Assembly (NCBI GenBank): GCA_030145245.1
Contig: JAQYWC010000053.1
Coordinates: forward strand, 62,001 to 126,000
DNA length: 64,000 nt
Reading direction: 5' to 3'
From: Desulfobacterium sp.
GTDB taxonomy: Bacteria > Desulfobacterota > Desulfobacteria > Desulfobacterales > Desulfobacteraceae
The notes beneath the pieces were generated by a model that saw only the letters and a program-made list of their open reading frames with translations, was not told where the DNA came from and did not search any database. The first letter of the stretch is position 1; every line of letters starts with the position of its first letter. Below are positions 8,148 to 17,707 of this stretch, piece by piece. Position numbers and translations under genes: made by a program.

Positions 8148-10028
8148 TTATCCCTTTACCACTGTGAGAATTTCGGTGTAGGCACAGGAGAGCTCCTGTT
8201 TCACCCGCTCCATACTGTCGGGTTTGGCTTCCGCCTCCAGCCACAGGGTGGCGCTGGTTTCTCCCCGGGTGACCGACACGCAGGAGAGGATGTCCGGGTG
8301 GGTGATCCGCCGGACCGATTCGAGTCCTGACACCGACACCCAGTGTTCCCCTGAGTTTTGAAGGCCCTTTACAAAGTTTTTCCACTCAAGGGTGCCAAGG
8401 AGGTCGCAGCTCAGGTGGAGGATGGTGCTGTTGCCCCGGGCACGTTCCTGGATGGTGTCCATGATTTCCGGGTTTTCCATGGCCCTGGCCGGTTTTACCA
8501 TCTCCATGTCCGTGGTCATTCGTTCAGCTTCCTTTCTGAAGAACAGGGCCAGCCTGACCTGGGAGGTGGGGGCTGTCGCAAGGGAGACGCCCACAAACAC
8601 AAGGCCGCTTAATGCCATGGATACAATCACCCCGTGTCCCATGAGCACCGGGTGGATGGATTCCAGGTACGGGGGGGCCATGGGCGGCGTCTTTGCAAGA
8701 TCCACGATCACCAGGGCGGACTGGGCCATGAACCCGGTGACAAGGGAGGCCACGGCGCCTTGTCCTGTGGCCCGCTTCCAGTACAATCCGCCCATGAGGG
8801 CAAAGAAGTAGGAGGCGCTGGCAATAAAGGTGGCGATGTGGATGGCGTCGATGATGGAGTTGATGAAGAAGGAGCCCAGGGTGGCAAAGGCGATGATGAT
8901 CAGCACGCTTACCCGGTTGACCAGAAGCATCTGCTTCATGGTGGCCCCGGGGTGAAGATAGCGCTGGAAGATGTCCCTGGAGATGCAGGAGGCCCCGGAG
9001 GTGGCAAAGGTGTCTGTGCAGGACATGGCTGCCGTGGCAAGGCCCACGGCGCAGAGGGCCAGGGTAAACCCGGAGAAGCTGTGCTCCATGATAAAGGTGA
9101 GAAGGGCGGGTTCGGCCTTGGCCATTCCCATGGGAAATCCAGCGCCTGCAATGTCGGGATAGATGGTGTTAAGCCCTAGGGCCAGGAGGGCGCAGCCGGC
9201 AAACACCACGGCAACGAGAAATGATCCCAGGAACATGCCGTTCCTGGCGGATTTCTCATCCTTTGCCGCCCACACCTTCTGCCACTGGTCCTGTTCCGTG
9301 ATCCAGCCGGGAATGATGGCAAACGAGAAGATCAGTACCATGGGAATGCCGATGGAACAGGGGTTCCACCAGTTGTCGGGCATTGATGTTAAAAGGTCTG
9401 CAACGGGCATGGCTGAGATGGTTCCGGCACTGGTCATCACCATGGCGGCCATGATGAGGACAAAGAGGGTGAGGCAGAAAAACTGGATGATGTCCGTTGC
9501 AATCACGGCGGACAGCCCGCCCATGGTCACGTAGATGGAGACGGCAATGGCTACGATCAGCGCTGAAACCAGGGGGGAGATGTTGTAGAAGGTCGAAAGC
9601 ACCATGGCAAAGCCTTTGATGTCTGCCACGGCAAAGAGGATCATCACAACGGTGATGATGATGGCCACGGGTAGCCGCAGATAGCTGCCGTATCGAAGCT
9701 CCAGGAGTTCGGGCTGGGTAATGGATGGCAGGGCTTTTATCTTCCTGACAAACAGGCCGATGGCGAACAGGGCGATGATATTCGGGGCCACAAACCCCCA
9801 GACAGATCCCATGCCCAGCAGCATGAAAAAGCCGATGACGGCCAGGATGCCGCCGGCGGTGAGCCATGAGGCAGCCGCTGAACAACCAATGGAGAGCACC
9901 CCTGCTTTTTTTCCTGCAAGCCAAAAGTCGGTCTGGGTTTGCTGTCGTTTGTTGAAGTACCACCCCACACTGATGAGCAGGGTGATGTAGGAAAGAAGCA
10001 GGCACAGAAACAGTTGATATGGGTTCAT
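8148..10028 (-). CDS. Sodium:solute symporter (SSS family) with C-terminal extension, B12-riboswitch controlled
   Basis: A 626-residue protein with about 13 hydrophobic segments. It has the SSS-family features TQTDFWLAGKK near the N-terminus, SCSAAASWLTAGG-like segment 2 (here IGCSAAASWLTAGG), and a cation-site region (TAAMSCTDTFATSGASCISRDIF). The last roughly 85 residues (from about 540) form a soluble tail not needed for the transporter fold. The start was chosen because AGGAG lies just upstream of this ATG; the open frame extends 39 codons further into the riboswitch terminator. As first gene behind a cobalamin riboswitch it may import a lower-ligand precursor or a corrinoid-related solute, but the substrate is unknown. 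Confidence 0.85.
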   Translation of the reverse strand: MNPYQLFLCLLLSYITLLISVGWYFNKRQQTQTDFWLAGKKAGVLSIGCSAAASWLTAGGILAVIGFFMLLGMGSVWGFVAPNIIALFAIGLFVRKIKALPSITQPELLELRYGSYLRLPVAIIITVVMILFAVADIKGFAMVLSTFYNISPLVSALIVAIAVSIYVTMGGLSAVIATDIIQFFCLTLFVLIMAAMVMTSAGTISAMPVADLLTSMPDNWWNPCSIGIPMVLIFSFAIIPGWITEQDQWQKVWAAKDEKSARNGMFLGSFLVAVVFAGCALLALGLNTIYPDIAGAGFPMGMAKAEPALLTFIMEHSFSGFTLALCAVGLATAAMSCTDTFATSGASCISRDIFQRYLHPGATMKQMLLVNRVSVLIIIAFATLGSFFINSIIDAIHIATFIASASYFFALMGGLYWKRATGQGAVASLVTGFMAQSALVIVDLAKTPPMAPPYLESIHPVLMGHGVIVSMALSGLVFVGVSLATAPTSQVRLALFFRKEAERMTTDMEMVKPARAMENPEIMDTIQERARGNSTILHLSCDLLGTLEWKNFVKGLQNSGEHWVSVSGLESVRRITHPDILSCVSVTRGETSATLWLEAEAKPDSMERVKQELSCAYTEILTVVKG

Positions 10029-10100
10029 ATCTTCTCCTGTCGGATGATCCCCGTGGCGGGTGCCAGGGAACTCTTCCGAACGATCCAGGTGTGCCGGCAT

Positions 10101-10142
10101 AAAAAAATCCCCAGCCGACACAAAATCAGCACGGGGATTTGC
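10101..10142 (-). terminator. Intrinsic terminator of the cobalamin riboswitch (expression platform)
   Basis: Read on the minus strand, AAATCCCCGTGCTGA pairs with a partner ending in GGGGATTT, followed by a run of T. It sits between the riboswitch aptamer and the symporter start, so cobalamin binding most likely terminates transcription here. Confidence 0.8.
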
Positions 10143-10171
10143 CATCTCTCCGAGAACGGTTGCTTACGCTT

Positions 10172-10375
10172 GTCTGGCAGGTATTCTGACTCGTGGATCA
10201 TCCTACTGGCCGCGTCTTCCCATGCTGGTTCGTCATTGTAACCTGCAGCACAGTGACCGGTTGCGGCGGTCGTCCTCACTCACAGCGGCGGGTCCGTCCC
10301 GGATTTACGCCGGGTTCCCTGCGGAGTCCGGCCTTTTGCCAGACCCTCGACCTTCCCAAAGGAAGGCACCAGAAA
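10172..10375 (-). promoter_or_regulatory. Cobalamin riboswitch upstream of the symporter/methyltransferase/radical SAM operon
   Basis: On the minus strand the element opens with GGTGCCTTCC, contains a B12 box (AGGGAACCCGGCGTAAATCC and the following GACCCGCCGCTGTGA-type segment) and closes with GAGTCAGAATACCTGCC, the standard order of RF00174-type cobalamin riboswitches. A terminator hairpin follows, so the predicted action is repression of the operon when adenosyl- or methylcobalamin is plentiful. Confidence 0.93.
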
Positions 10376-10427
10376 GCTCCTTTTTATTTAAGAGACTGAA
10401 CACACTCGTTGTCCAGATCGTACCTGG

Positions 10428-10457
10428 CTCATATCGCACAGTCCATGATCTTGTCAA
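10428..10457 (-). promoter_or_regulatory. Candidate promoter of the riboswitch operon
   Basis: The minus strand reads TTGACA (10452-10457), an 18-base spacer and TATGAG (10428-10433). Transcription would start near 10420, about 45-50 bases before the riboswitch aptamer. Confidence 0.5.
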
Positions 10458-10552
10458 GGTGGAAAAGGGGAAACAGGAAACCCGGGTCTCCCAGGATAAG
10501 GGGTGGATAAGGCATCGGGGGCTTCCGGGACAGGGGGGATAGAAAGTATTGG

Positions 10553-10906
10553 CTAGGGTTTGTTTGTTTCCACCACCATGAGCCCCACATAGAAATGGCC
10601 GACCGAACTATTGGTCGGTGTTTTTGTGATGTGCCGGATCTGGGTCTTGAGTTTTTCGGGGGGGACGGCCTTGTCACTGGGCCAGAACTTGACATCCAGG
10701 ATATCCCCGATGTTCAGGTAGGGCATGATCTTGGACGACTCCTGAACCAGCACGCACATGCCTTTTTCCGACCGGTCCCTGAGCTTGAACTGGTAACAAT
10801 AGGGCATCCCGCCGATGGAAAGCTCAACGCTGTGGAACATGTCAAGGTAACGTCTGTGTGAAAGTCGCTGCTCGCGACCGCTCCCATGGGTTGATTTTTC
10901 TGTCAT
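10553..10906 (-). CDS. PilZ-domain protein (c-di-GMP receptor)
   Basis: A 117-residue single-domain protein. The PilZ cyclic-di-GMP-binding signature is present as SHRRYL (RxxxR-type arginines near residue 18) and DRSEKG (the D/NxSxxG motif near residue 44), followed by the beta strands expected of the barrel. No output domain is fused, so it probably works as an adaptor in motility or surface behaviour. It is transcribed away from the YkgJ-type gene and ends before the riboswitch operon promoter. A diguanylate cyclase with an I-site lies 7 kb away. Confidence 0.8.
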   Translation of the reverse strand: MTEKSTHGSGREQRLSHRRYLDMFHSVELSIGGMPYCYQFKLRDRSEKGMCVLVQESSKIMPYLNIGDILDVKFWPSDKAVPPEKLKTQIRHITKTPTNSSVGHFYVGLMVVETNKP

Positions 10907-11124
10907 AAGTTTATGCCCTGTATCGTTTTTGAGGCGATGGCCAGAAGTCCTTTTCCAGAAATTAACATCAGTGCCAATATATCCTACTCTCTTTTACCTA
11001 TAGAAAAAAAAGGGCCGTGTCAATCGCAAAACCCTTGCCAGGCAGATTGATTGGGCCGGATCTCTGTTTATTCTATTGGGACTATGGTAAAAGGGGAGGC
11101 AATTATCAACCATCAGGAGGGAGA

Positions 11125-11784
11125 ATGATACAACACGATTTAAGGCTTGAAAGACTGGGACAACTATACGATCTTTATGACGCCTTCATGGCAAAGGCTG
11201 ACCTTGTCTGTCACAAGGGGTGCGCGACCTGCTGCACCTGCAACGTGACCGTCACCTCCCTGGAACTTGACTATATCAAGGTAAGCCTTGGTTCTGAAAA
11301 AGCCGGTTCACTCATGGAACGGGTGGGGAAAAATCTTGCAGAGAAACGGTTTCAGCCAAAGACCACCATCAATGGTTTTGCCAGGCTCTGCATGGAGGGG
11401 AGGGAGGTCCCTGAGGAGGAGAACGATCCCGCCTGGGGTCGGTGCCCCTTGCTTTTGAACAATGCCTGCACCATCTATCCTGCACGGCCGTTCGGGTGCA
11501 GAAGCCTTGTCTCCCAGGAAGATTGCAGCCGTGTGGGGGTGGCAACCCTTTCCCCCCTTGTGTTGACCGTTAACAATCTTTTCATGCAGTACATCGAACA
11601 GATGGATTGTAACGGGATATCGGGTAATCTGTCGGATATGATTCTTGCCGATTCTTCCCTTTCCCTGTCCACCGGTCTTGTCACCATCAGCAACCAGGCG
11701 GCAAGGGTTCTCATGGTGCCCCCGGAGCACAGGGAGCAGGTGGCTCACCTGTTGTCTGATATGAACAGGATCTGTAATGGATAG
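11125..11784 (+). CDS. YkgJ-family cysteine-cluster protein
   Basis: A 219-residue protein with CHKGCATCCTC near residue 31 and further cysteines in CPLL, NACTIYPARPFGCR and EDC, the pattern of the YkgJ (UPF0153) family, which is thought to bind zinc or an Fe-S cluster. The start was moved inward to the ATG preceded by AGGAGGGAGA; the frame is open about 36 codons further upstream but without a ribosome binding site. Function is unknown. It stands alone and is followed directly by the REP-like repeat block. Confidence 0.75.
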   Translation: MIQHDLRLERLGQLYDLYDAFMAKADLVCHKGCATCCTCNVTVTSLELDYIKVSLGSEKAGSLMERVGKNLAEKRFQPKTTINGFARLCMEGREVPEEENDPAWGRCPLLLNNACTIYPARPFGCRSLVSQEDCSRVGVATLSPLVLTVNNLFMQYIEQMDCNGISGNLSDMILADSSLSLSTGLVTISNQAARVLMVPPEHREQVAHLLSDMNRICNG

Positions 11785-11792
11785 AACCAAAA

Positions 11793-11945
11793 GGGGGCAG
11801 GCTTAGCTTGGTACGATGGGGGTACGCTTAGTTTCCTCAGACGGGGTCAGACTTAGTTCTCTTAGACGGGGTCAGACTTAGCTTATTGCGGAGCAATAAG
11901 CTAAGTCTGACCCCAAGTATGTGGCAATAAGCTAAGCCTGACCCC
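11793..11945. repeat. REP-like palindromic repeat cluster (GGGGTCAGACTTAGC family)
   Basis: Several copies of a unit beginning GGGGTCAGACTTAG occur here in both orientations. The core is a perfect 22-base inverted repeat, 11868-11889 against 11893-11914, with a three-base loop. A further inverted copy with one mismatch ends at 11945, and degenerate direct copies start near 11793, 11818 and 11843. It lies between the ends of two convergent genes. Such units are typical of REP elements mobilised by Y1 (TnpA-REP/RAYT) transposases; no transposase is in the window. Confidence 0.75.
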
Positions 11946-11966
11946 ATTTTTTCAATTAATTTGTAT

Positions 11967-13034
<1,068 letters not shown>

Positions 13035-13481
13035 TCATTCAATGGTTGAAAGGGCGGCAAGCATGCCCTCGGTGGTTTCAACCACCAGATGGCCCGGGAA
13101 AAGTTTGTGATCCAGGCTGTCCTTTATCTGTGGCACCCCCAGGTCAACCACGGCGTTGGGATCTACCTTGCTGAAGCAGTTTCCGGCGATCATGTTCAGG
13201 GCCTCCTGGAGGGTCTCTTCAAGGTCTTTCCGGGCAAGGGACTTCCTTGCCTCTCCCGTGAAGTTTTCGGCCATGGCATAGAGAAGGGGTTCCTGGGCAA
13301 CCAGGGCCATGGTGCCGGTGAACGCCCCGGTGAAGTCGATGGTGCAGGCATGGAGGGTTCCTGACCCTGCCCCGAGCACCTCCTCCACCTTCGATCCTTC
13401 CTTCTCTTCCAAGGGGAGAAAGAACATGGTCTCCATCACTTCAGAAATCGAAGTCATCATCGTCGGTGTCAACGGTTTCAT
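13035..13481 (-). CDS. CheX/CheC-like chemotaxis phosphatase
   Basis: A 148-residue protein with the CheC/CheX signatures SEVMETMFFLP and DLEETLQEALNMIAGNC, where Glu and Asn lie at the expected CheY-P phosphatase positions. The ATG was chosen because TTGGAGAGAGCG, a good ribosome binding site, lies immediately upstream; it overlaps the end of cheY by about 40 bases. It probably dephosphorylates the neighbouring CheY. CheX and CheC are hard to separate by eye; only one E-x2-N motif is obvious, favouring CheX. Confidence 0.8.
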   Translation of the reverse strand: MKPLTPTMMTSISEVMETMFFLPLEEKEGSKVEEVLGAGSGTLHACTIDFTGAFTGTMALVAQEPLLYAMAENFTGEARKSLARKDLEETLQEALNMIAGNCFSKVDPNAVVDLGVPQIKDSLDHKLFPGHLVVETTEGMLAALSTIE

Positions 13482-13866
13482 CGCTCTCTCCAAGAATAGT
13501 GGTTATCATGTCCCGGACCTGTTCCGGGGTAAAGGGCTTTTTGATGTAACCGGAAGCCCCGGACTCCATGAACTGGTCGATGCGTTGCCTGCTGCCTTCG
13601 GTGGTGATCACCACCACGGGGATGGCCCGGAAAAGCTCGTCCTGTTTCATTGCCTGGAGGAGTTCTAATCCGTTCATCTCCGGCATGGTATAGTCGGTGA
13701 TCACGATGTCTATCCAGTTCGCCTGGAGCCGTTCCAGGGCTTCAAGGCCGTTGGCGGCTTCGAGAAAGCCTGAACCGCCGTAACCCGCAGCCCTGAATGT
13801 TTTTTTTATCACGGATCGCATGGGCTTGGAATCATCCACTATCAATATTGAAAATGCCATAATCAT
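13441..13866 (-). CDS. CheY-like single-domain response regulator
   Basis: A receiver domain of about 140 residues: ILIVDDSKPMRSV (acidic pocket), ITDYTMPEMNG (phosphoacceptor Asp), ITTEGS (switch Thr) and YIKKPF (Lys). A short acidic tail ending TDDDDFDF follows the fold. Its position between an HDOD gene and cheX, downstream of cheA, makes it the likely CheA phosphorylation target. The start is uncertain: three candidate codons (13869 GTG, 13866 ATG, 13860 ATG) lie within nine bases and none has a strong ribosome binding site. Confidence 0.88.
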   Translation of the reverse strand: MIMAFSILIVDDSKPMRSVIKKTFRAAGYGGSGFLEAANGLEALERLQANWIDIVITDYTMPEMNGLELLQAMKQDELFRAIPVVVITTEGSRQRIDQFMESGASGYIKKPFTPEQVRDMITTILGESDETVDTDDDDFDF

Positions 13867-13904
13867 CACCCAGGAGGAATGTTAAGTGCCTGTTGTAAGA
13901 ATTA

Positions 13905-14753
13905 CTATACAATCTGCAGAAGCCCTTCGACCTGTTCCATGGTCTGGGTGAATTCTGCGATGATCTTCATGATATCGTCGGAAGTGAGCCCCATGTTTTC
14001 CACCACCTGGTCGTGGAAACGATAGGCAAGGCCGTCTGCCCCCGTCCCCATGCCTGTCATCATGCAGATGCAGTCGCTTAAGTAGACGATGGCGATGTCG
14101 GTGTCCTGCTGCATTGACGGGTCCGAAAGATGATGGTGGCGGATGATTTTGACCATCCTCGGGCTGAATTTCCACATTTTCATGATCATTGCCCCAAGTT
14201 CTGCATGGTCGATTCCGATCACCTTTTTTTCCGCTTCCCTGAAGCTGTAGTCCTCTTCCCTGACAAGGGTGTTGATCTTTTCATGGGAGGAGGCGATGAA
14301 ACGGTCGAGCACGGTTTTGCCGATATCTTTTAACAGGGCTGCCGTGAAGATGCAGTTCTTATGTTCCGGGCAGAGTTTCTTTGCAAGTTCCTTGGCGATC
14401 AGGGCCGAGGAGACCGAGGATTTCCAGATCATCCCCTGCTCCATCTCATACCCGGTTTGGGGCTTTTCAAAGACCCGGGCGCCTGCCTTCAGCATCACAA
14501 GTTCCAGGATCTGGTCCATGCCGAGGATGGAGACGGCGTCCCTGACCGACTCGATCGGGTTGGAAAGGCCGAAATAGGCGGAGTTGCAGGTGCGAAGAAT
14601 GTTGGCCGTCAGGGCAGGATCGTACTGGACGATGCCTGCGATATCTTCCATGGAACAGCCGGGGGCGTCAATCACCTCCATGAGCTGGTTTACCACGGCT
14701 GACATGGGCGTGAGCTGCCGGATCTCTTTTATCAGTACCTGGATAGCTGTCAA
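13905..14753 (-). CDS. HDOD-domain signalling protein
   Basis: A 282-residue HDOD protein. The N-terminal half has the typical LTPMSAVVNQLMEVI and DPALTANILRTCNSAYFG segments and the middle has the helix carrying FTAALLKDIGKTVL. The family is related to HD phosphohydrolases but usually lacks catalytic residues and acts in signalling. Translation starts at TTG, supported by AGGAGGTG at the right distance, and the TTG overlaps the cheD stop codon (TTGA). The embedding in the che operon points to chemotaxis or motility output. Confidence 0.88.
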   Translation of the reverse strand: MTAIQVLIKEIRQLTPMSAVVNQLMEVIDAPGCSMEDIAGIVQYDPALTANILRTCNSAYFGLSNPIESVRDAVSILGMDQILELVMLKAGARVFEKPQTGYEMEQGMIWKSSVSSALIAKELAKKLCPEHKNCIFTAALLKDIGKTVLDRFIASSHEKINTLVREEDYSFREAEKKVIGIDHAELGAMIMKMWKFSPRMVKIIRHHHLSDPSMQQDTDIAIVYLSDCICMMTGMGTGADGLAYRFHDQVVENMGLTSDDIMKIIAEFTQTMEQVEGLLQIV

Positions 14754-15229
14754 ATTTTCACCTCCTTTGCCCCGGAGGTCTTGACATAGATATCTCCTGT
14801 TTTAATCTCCAGCCTTACCGTCCTGTTGACGTTTCCCCCGACCTCCTCATGGTCTACCAGGACGTTGTTTTTGAAAAAGATCTTTTTCAAGGCCATGTGG
14901 TTGCGTTTGCCGATGTTAAAGAATCCCTTCTGGTCCAGGATCTGGGCGCCTCCAAACACAGATACCTTCATGCGTTTCTTTATTGCGTCAAACTTGTATG
15001 CCTGCTTAAAAATTCTTGGAATGCCCGTGTCCGCAAACATGAAGGGTCTGTTGGCAGCCTTTTCCTTATCAAGGGCGGATTCCGGAAGCATGTAGTGGAG
15101 AATGCCTCCCACCCTGGCAACGGGATCATACAGCACAAGGCCGATGCAGGAGCCAAGGGAGTAGGTCACGACCATGTCTCCGGGCTGGTTGCTCACCTTC
15201 ATGTCAGAGACACCCACGATGATTTTCAC
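14750..15229 (-). CDS. cheD: CheD: chemoreceptor glutamine deamidase
   Basis: A 159-residue protein with the CheD signatures LGSCIGLVLYD (nucleophile Cys), GGILHYMLPES (catalytic His) and VSVFGGAQI. CheD deamidates receptor glutamines and in several species also stimulates CheC. It follows cheA by 28 bases and its stop overlaps the TTG start of the HDOD gene, so the operon is tightly coupled. Confidence 0.93.
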   Translation of the reverse strand: MKIIVGVSDMKVSNQPGDMVVTYSLGSCIGLVLYDPVARVGGILHYMLPESALDKEKAANRPFMFADTGIPRIFKQAYKFDAIKKRMKVSVFGGAQILDQKGFFNIGKRNHMALKKIFFKNNVLVDHEEVGGNVNRTVRLEIKTGDIYVKTSGAKEVKI

Positions 15230-15257
15230 AGCATCTCCTTTGGTTCTGTCCCCGGGC

Positions 15258-17522
15258 TCAGCCGGAGGCGATCTCGAACAGGCCGTACATGTCGAGAATC
15301 AATCCCACCCTGCCGTCGGCAAGGATAGCCCCGCCTGAAAAACCCGGGATCTCCTCCAGGTTGCCTCCAAGGCTCTTGATAACGTATTCGTCCTTGCCAA
15401 GGAGTTCGTCGATGAGTAATCCCCTGGCCTCTCCCTTTGACTCGACCACCACCACGAGACTCTCCCATGGCTGTTTTGAATCTTCCTTGATGCCGCAGAC
15501 CGTCTTCATGCGGATAAGGGGGATGAGGCTGTTGCGATCCTTGACCATCTCACCTTTTTCCTCCACGGTGTAGCACTCAGCTTGTTCCGGGCGGAACGAC
15601 CGCTGGATCGCTATGGTGGGAATCACAAATTTCTCTGTTCCGATCTTTACGAGCATGCCGTCGATGATGGCCAGGGTCAGGGGTAGGCTGATGGTGAATT
15701 GGGTTCCCTTTCCCGGGGAGGAGCCAATGGAGAGGTGGCCCCGGAATTTTTCGATGCCGTCCTTGACCACGTCCATGCCCACGCCCCTTCCGGAGACGTC
15801 GGTGATGGCCTTGGCCGTGGAAAAGCCCGGCTGGAGGATGAGGTCGAAGATCTGCTGGTCGGATAGCTTTGCACCCTGGGTGACAAGGCCGGTTGAGATC
15901 GCCTTTTCAAGGATGCTCTCCTGGTCAAGTCCCTTGCCATCATCCTCGATCTCGATGACGATGTTGCCGCCCTTGTGAAAGGCCCTAAGGAAGATGGTGC
16001 CCTTGGCAGGTTTGCCCTTGGCAATCCGTTCCTCCGATCCTTCGATGCCGTGGTCCACCGAGTTCCTGATCATGTGCACCATGGGTTCGTAAAGGGCATC
16101 CACCACATTTCTGTCGATCTCGGTCTCCTCCCCGGACATTTCAAGGGTGACGTCCTTGTTTGATTTCCGTGCCAGATCCCGAACCAGGCGGATCATCTTC
16201 ATGAAGGTCGCTTTGATGGGGATCATTCGCATGGACATGGCAATGTTCTGGATGTTGGAGACTATCTGGCCCAGCTGGCCGATGTTCTGGGTCAGGCCGG
16301 GGTCATGGGATGAGCGCTGTTTGAGCATGGACTGGGCAATGACAAGCTCCCCTGCAAAATCCACCAGGTCGTCCAGCTTGTTTGTGTTGACCTTTACCTG
16401 GGCGGTTGTCACCGTTTTTTTGCCGGGCCTCTGGTCCATGAGGGCTGAGGCAATCTCCTTGGAATCCACCTTTTTTTTGTTGACCAGTATTTCGCCAATC
16501 TTCTTGCTGGAGTCCTGGCCCTGCTCCTCAAGGGTGTCCTTCAGTGTTTCCCTGTCGATGACCCCCCGTTTGACAAGGATTTCGCCGATGGGCTCCCTTT
16601 CGCCATCGATCAGCTGCTTGGGAAGCTTCTGGAGCTTTTCTTTCAAGGGGCCGATGTCGATGTCGTCGTCCACCCCTTTCTGTTGTTTGGTAAGCCCTGT
16701 TCTGATCCGGGCCAGCAGCTGCTTCAGGGTGTCCACCGATTCCAGGATGGCATCTGTGGCGATATCGTTCATCAGAAAATCACCGCTCCGCGCATGGTCG
16801 AGCAGGGTTTCGGTGCAGTGGGCAAGGCTGTTAATTTTTTTCAGGTCGAGAAATCCCGACACCCCTTTTATGGTGTGAAAGGGCCGGAAGATGTTGTTGA
16901 TGATCTCCATGTCGCTGGGCGCCTGCTCCAGCTCCACCAGGTCGATCTCAATGGTTCCGAGGTTTTCCTCAGCCTCTGCAATGAAATCGGTCAGGATCTC
17001 CATGTCTTCGTCGTTCAGGGGGGCGGCAGGTTCCGGCGGTGCCGTGGTTGCCTCCCCGGTCTTTTCGGTCACCTGGGGCTTTTCTACCACCTGGGGGGCT
17101 TCGCTCACCCCGGGCGCTTCAGCCGTTTGGGGTTCTTCGGCCACCCCGGGCGCTTCGGTTTTCTCCGGTGTCAGATCCGTGACGCCGATCTCTTCAAAGA
17201 TCGAATCGTCCAGGACCTCCATCACATCTGAGATGTCAAAGGTGAATGCTGTGCCCCGTTCTATGTGGCGATACAGGGCTTTGAGCAGGGGCAGCCCCTG
17301 CTCCAGGGGAATGGTTGATCGGGTTTCCCCGGCGATCATCCGTTTGACATGGCCAATGTAGGCCTGGGTTACCCGGAGGAGGGTGGCGGCATTCAATTGG
17401 GAGGAGAGGGTTTCGATCTCCTCCAGGGTGGTGAGCATGGCGGTGAAATCGGGGACGCTGTCCAGGCAGAGGGAGCTGATCTGCCTGAGAAGATCATTGT
17501 GTGCCTTTTTTAATCGTTCCAT
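15258..17522 (-). CDS. cheA: CheA: chemotaxis histidine kinase with internal GspE-N-like repeats
   Basis: A 754-residue kinase. Residues 1-170 form an extra N-terminal region ending in a Pro/Glu/Ala-rich linker. The HPt domain follows, with phosphoacceptor His216 in FHTIKG. In place of a recognisable CheY-binding P2 domain there are two tandem units, IGEILVKRGVIDRETLKDTL (312-331) and IGEILVNKKKVDSKEIASAL (342-361). Then come the dimerisation helices, the ATPase (HMIRNSVDHGIE, DDGKGLD, GRGVGMDVV) and the CheW-like domain. It is the first gene of the che operon; cheW, cheR and receptors are absent from the window. Confidence 0.93.
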   Translation of the reverse strand: MERLKKAHNDLLRQISSLCLDSVPDFTAMLTTLEEIETLSSQLNAATLLRVTQAYIGHVKRMIAGETRSTIPLEQGLPLLKALYRHIERGTAFTFDISDVMEVLDDSIFEEIGVTDLTPEKTEAPGVAEEPQTAEAPGVSEAPQVVEKPQVTEKTGEATTAPPEPAAPLNDEDMEILTDFIAEAEENLGTIEIDLVELEQAPSDMEIINNIFRPFHTIKGVSGFLDLKKINSLAHCTETLLDHARSGDFLMNDIATDAILESVDTLKQLLARIRTGLTKQQKGVDDDIDIGPLKEKLQKLPKQLIDGEREPIGEILVKRGVIDRETLKDTLEEQGQDSSKKIGEILVNKKKVDSKEIASALMDQRPGKKTVTTAQVKVNTNKLDDLVDFAGELVIAQSMLKQRSSHDPGLTQNIGQLGQIVSNIQNIAMSMRMIPIKATFMKMIRLVRDLARKSNKDVTLEMSGEETEIDRNVVDALYEPMVHMIRNSVDHGIEGSEERIAKGKPAKGTIFLRAFHKGGNIVIEIEDDGKGLDQESILEKAISTGLVTQGAKLSDQQIFDLILQPGFSTAKAITDVSGRGVGMDVVKDGIEKFRGHLSIGSSPGKGTQFTISLPLTLAIIDGMLVKIGTEKFVIPTIAIQRSFRPEQAECYTVEEKGEMVKDRNSLIPLIRMKTVCGIKEDSKQPWESLVVVVESKGEARGLLIDELLGKDEYVIKSLGGNLEEIPGFSGGAILADGRVGLILDMYGLFEIASG

Positions 17523-17707
17523 AGTCCTTACCCCGGTTCAGGTTGAATGGTGCAGGAATATGCTTTTTGATTCCAGTGATATTACTTTTTTTTTGAGAAA
17601 ATTTTGATGGTGACGAACGATGGAATGCATGATTGGGCATTCCGTTCCTACTAAACTAAACCATGGCGCCATGGGATGTCAAGAACGTAAAAATATTTCG
17701 GTCGTCA

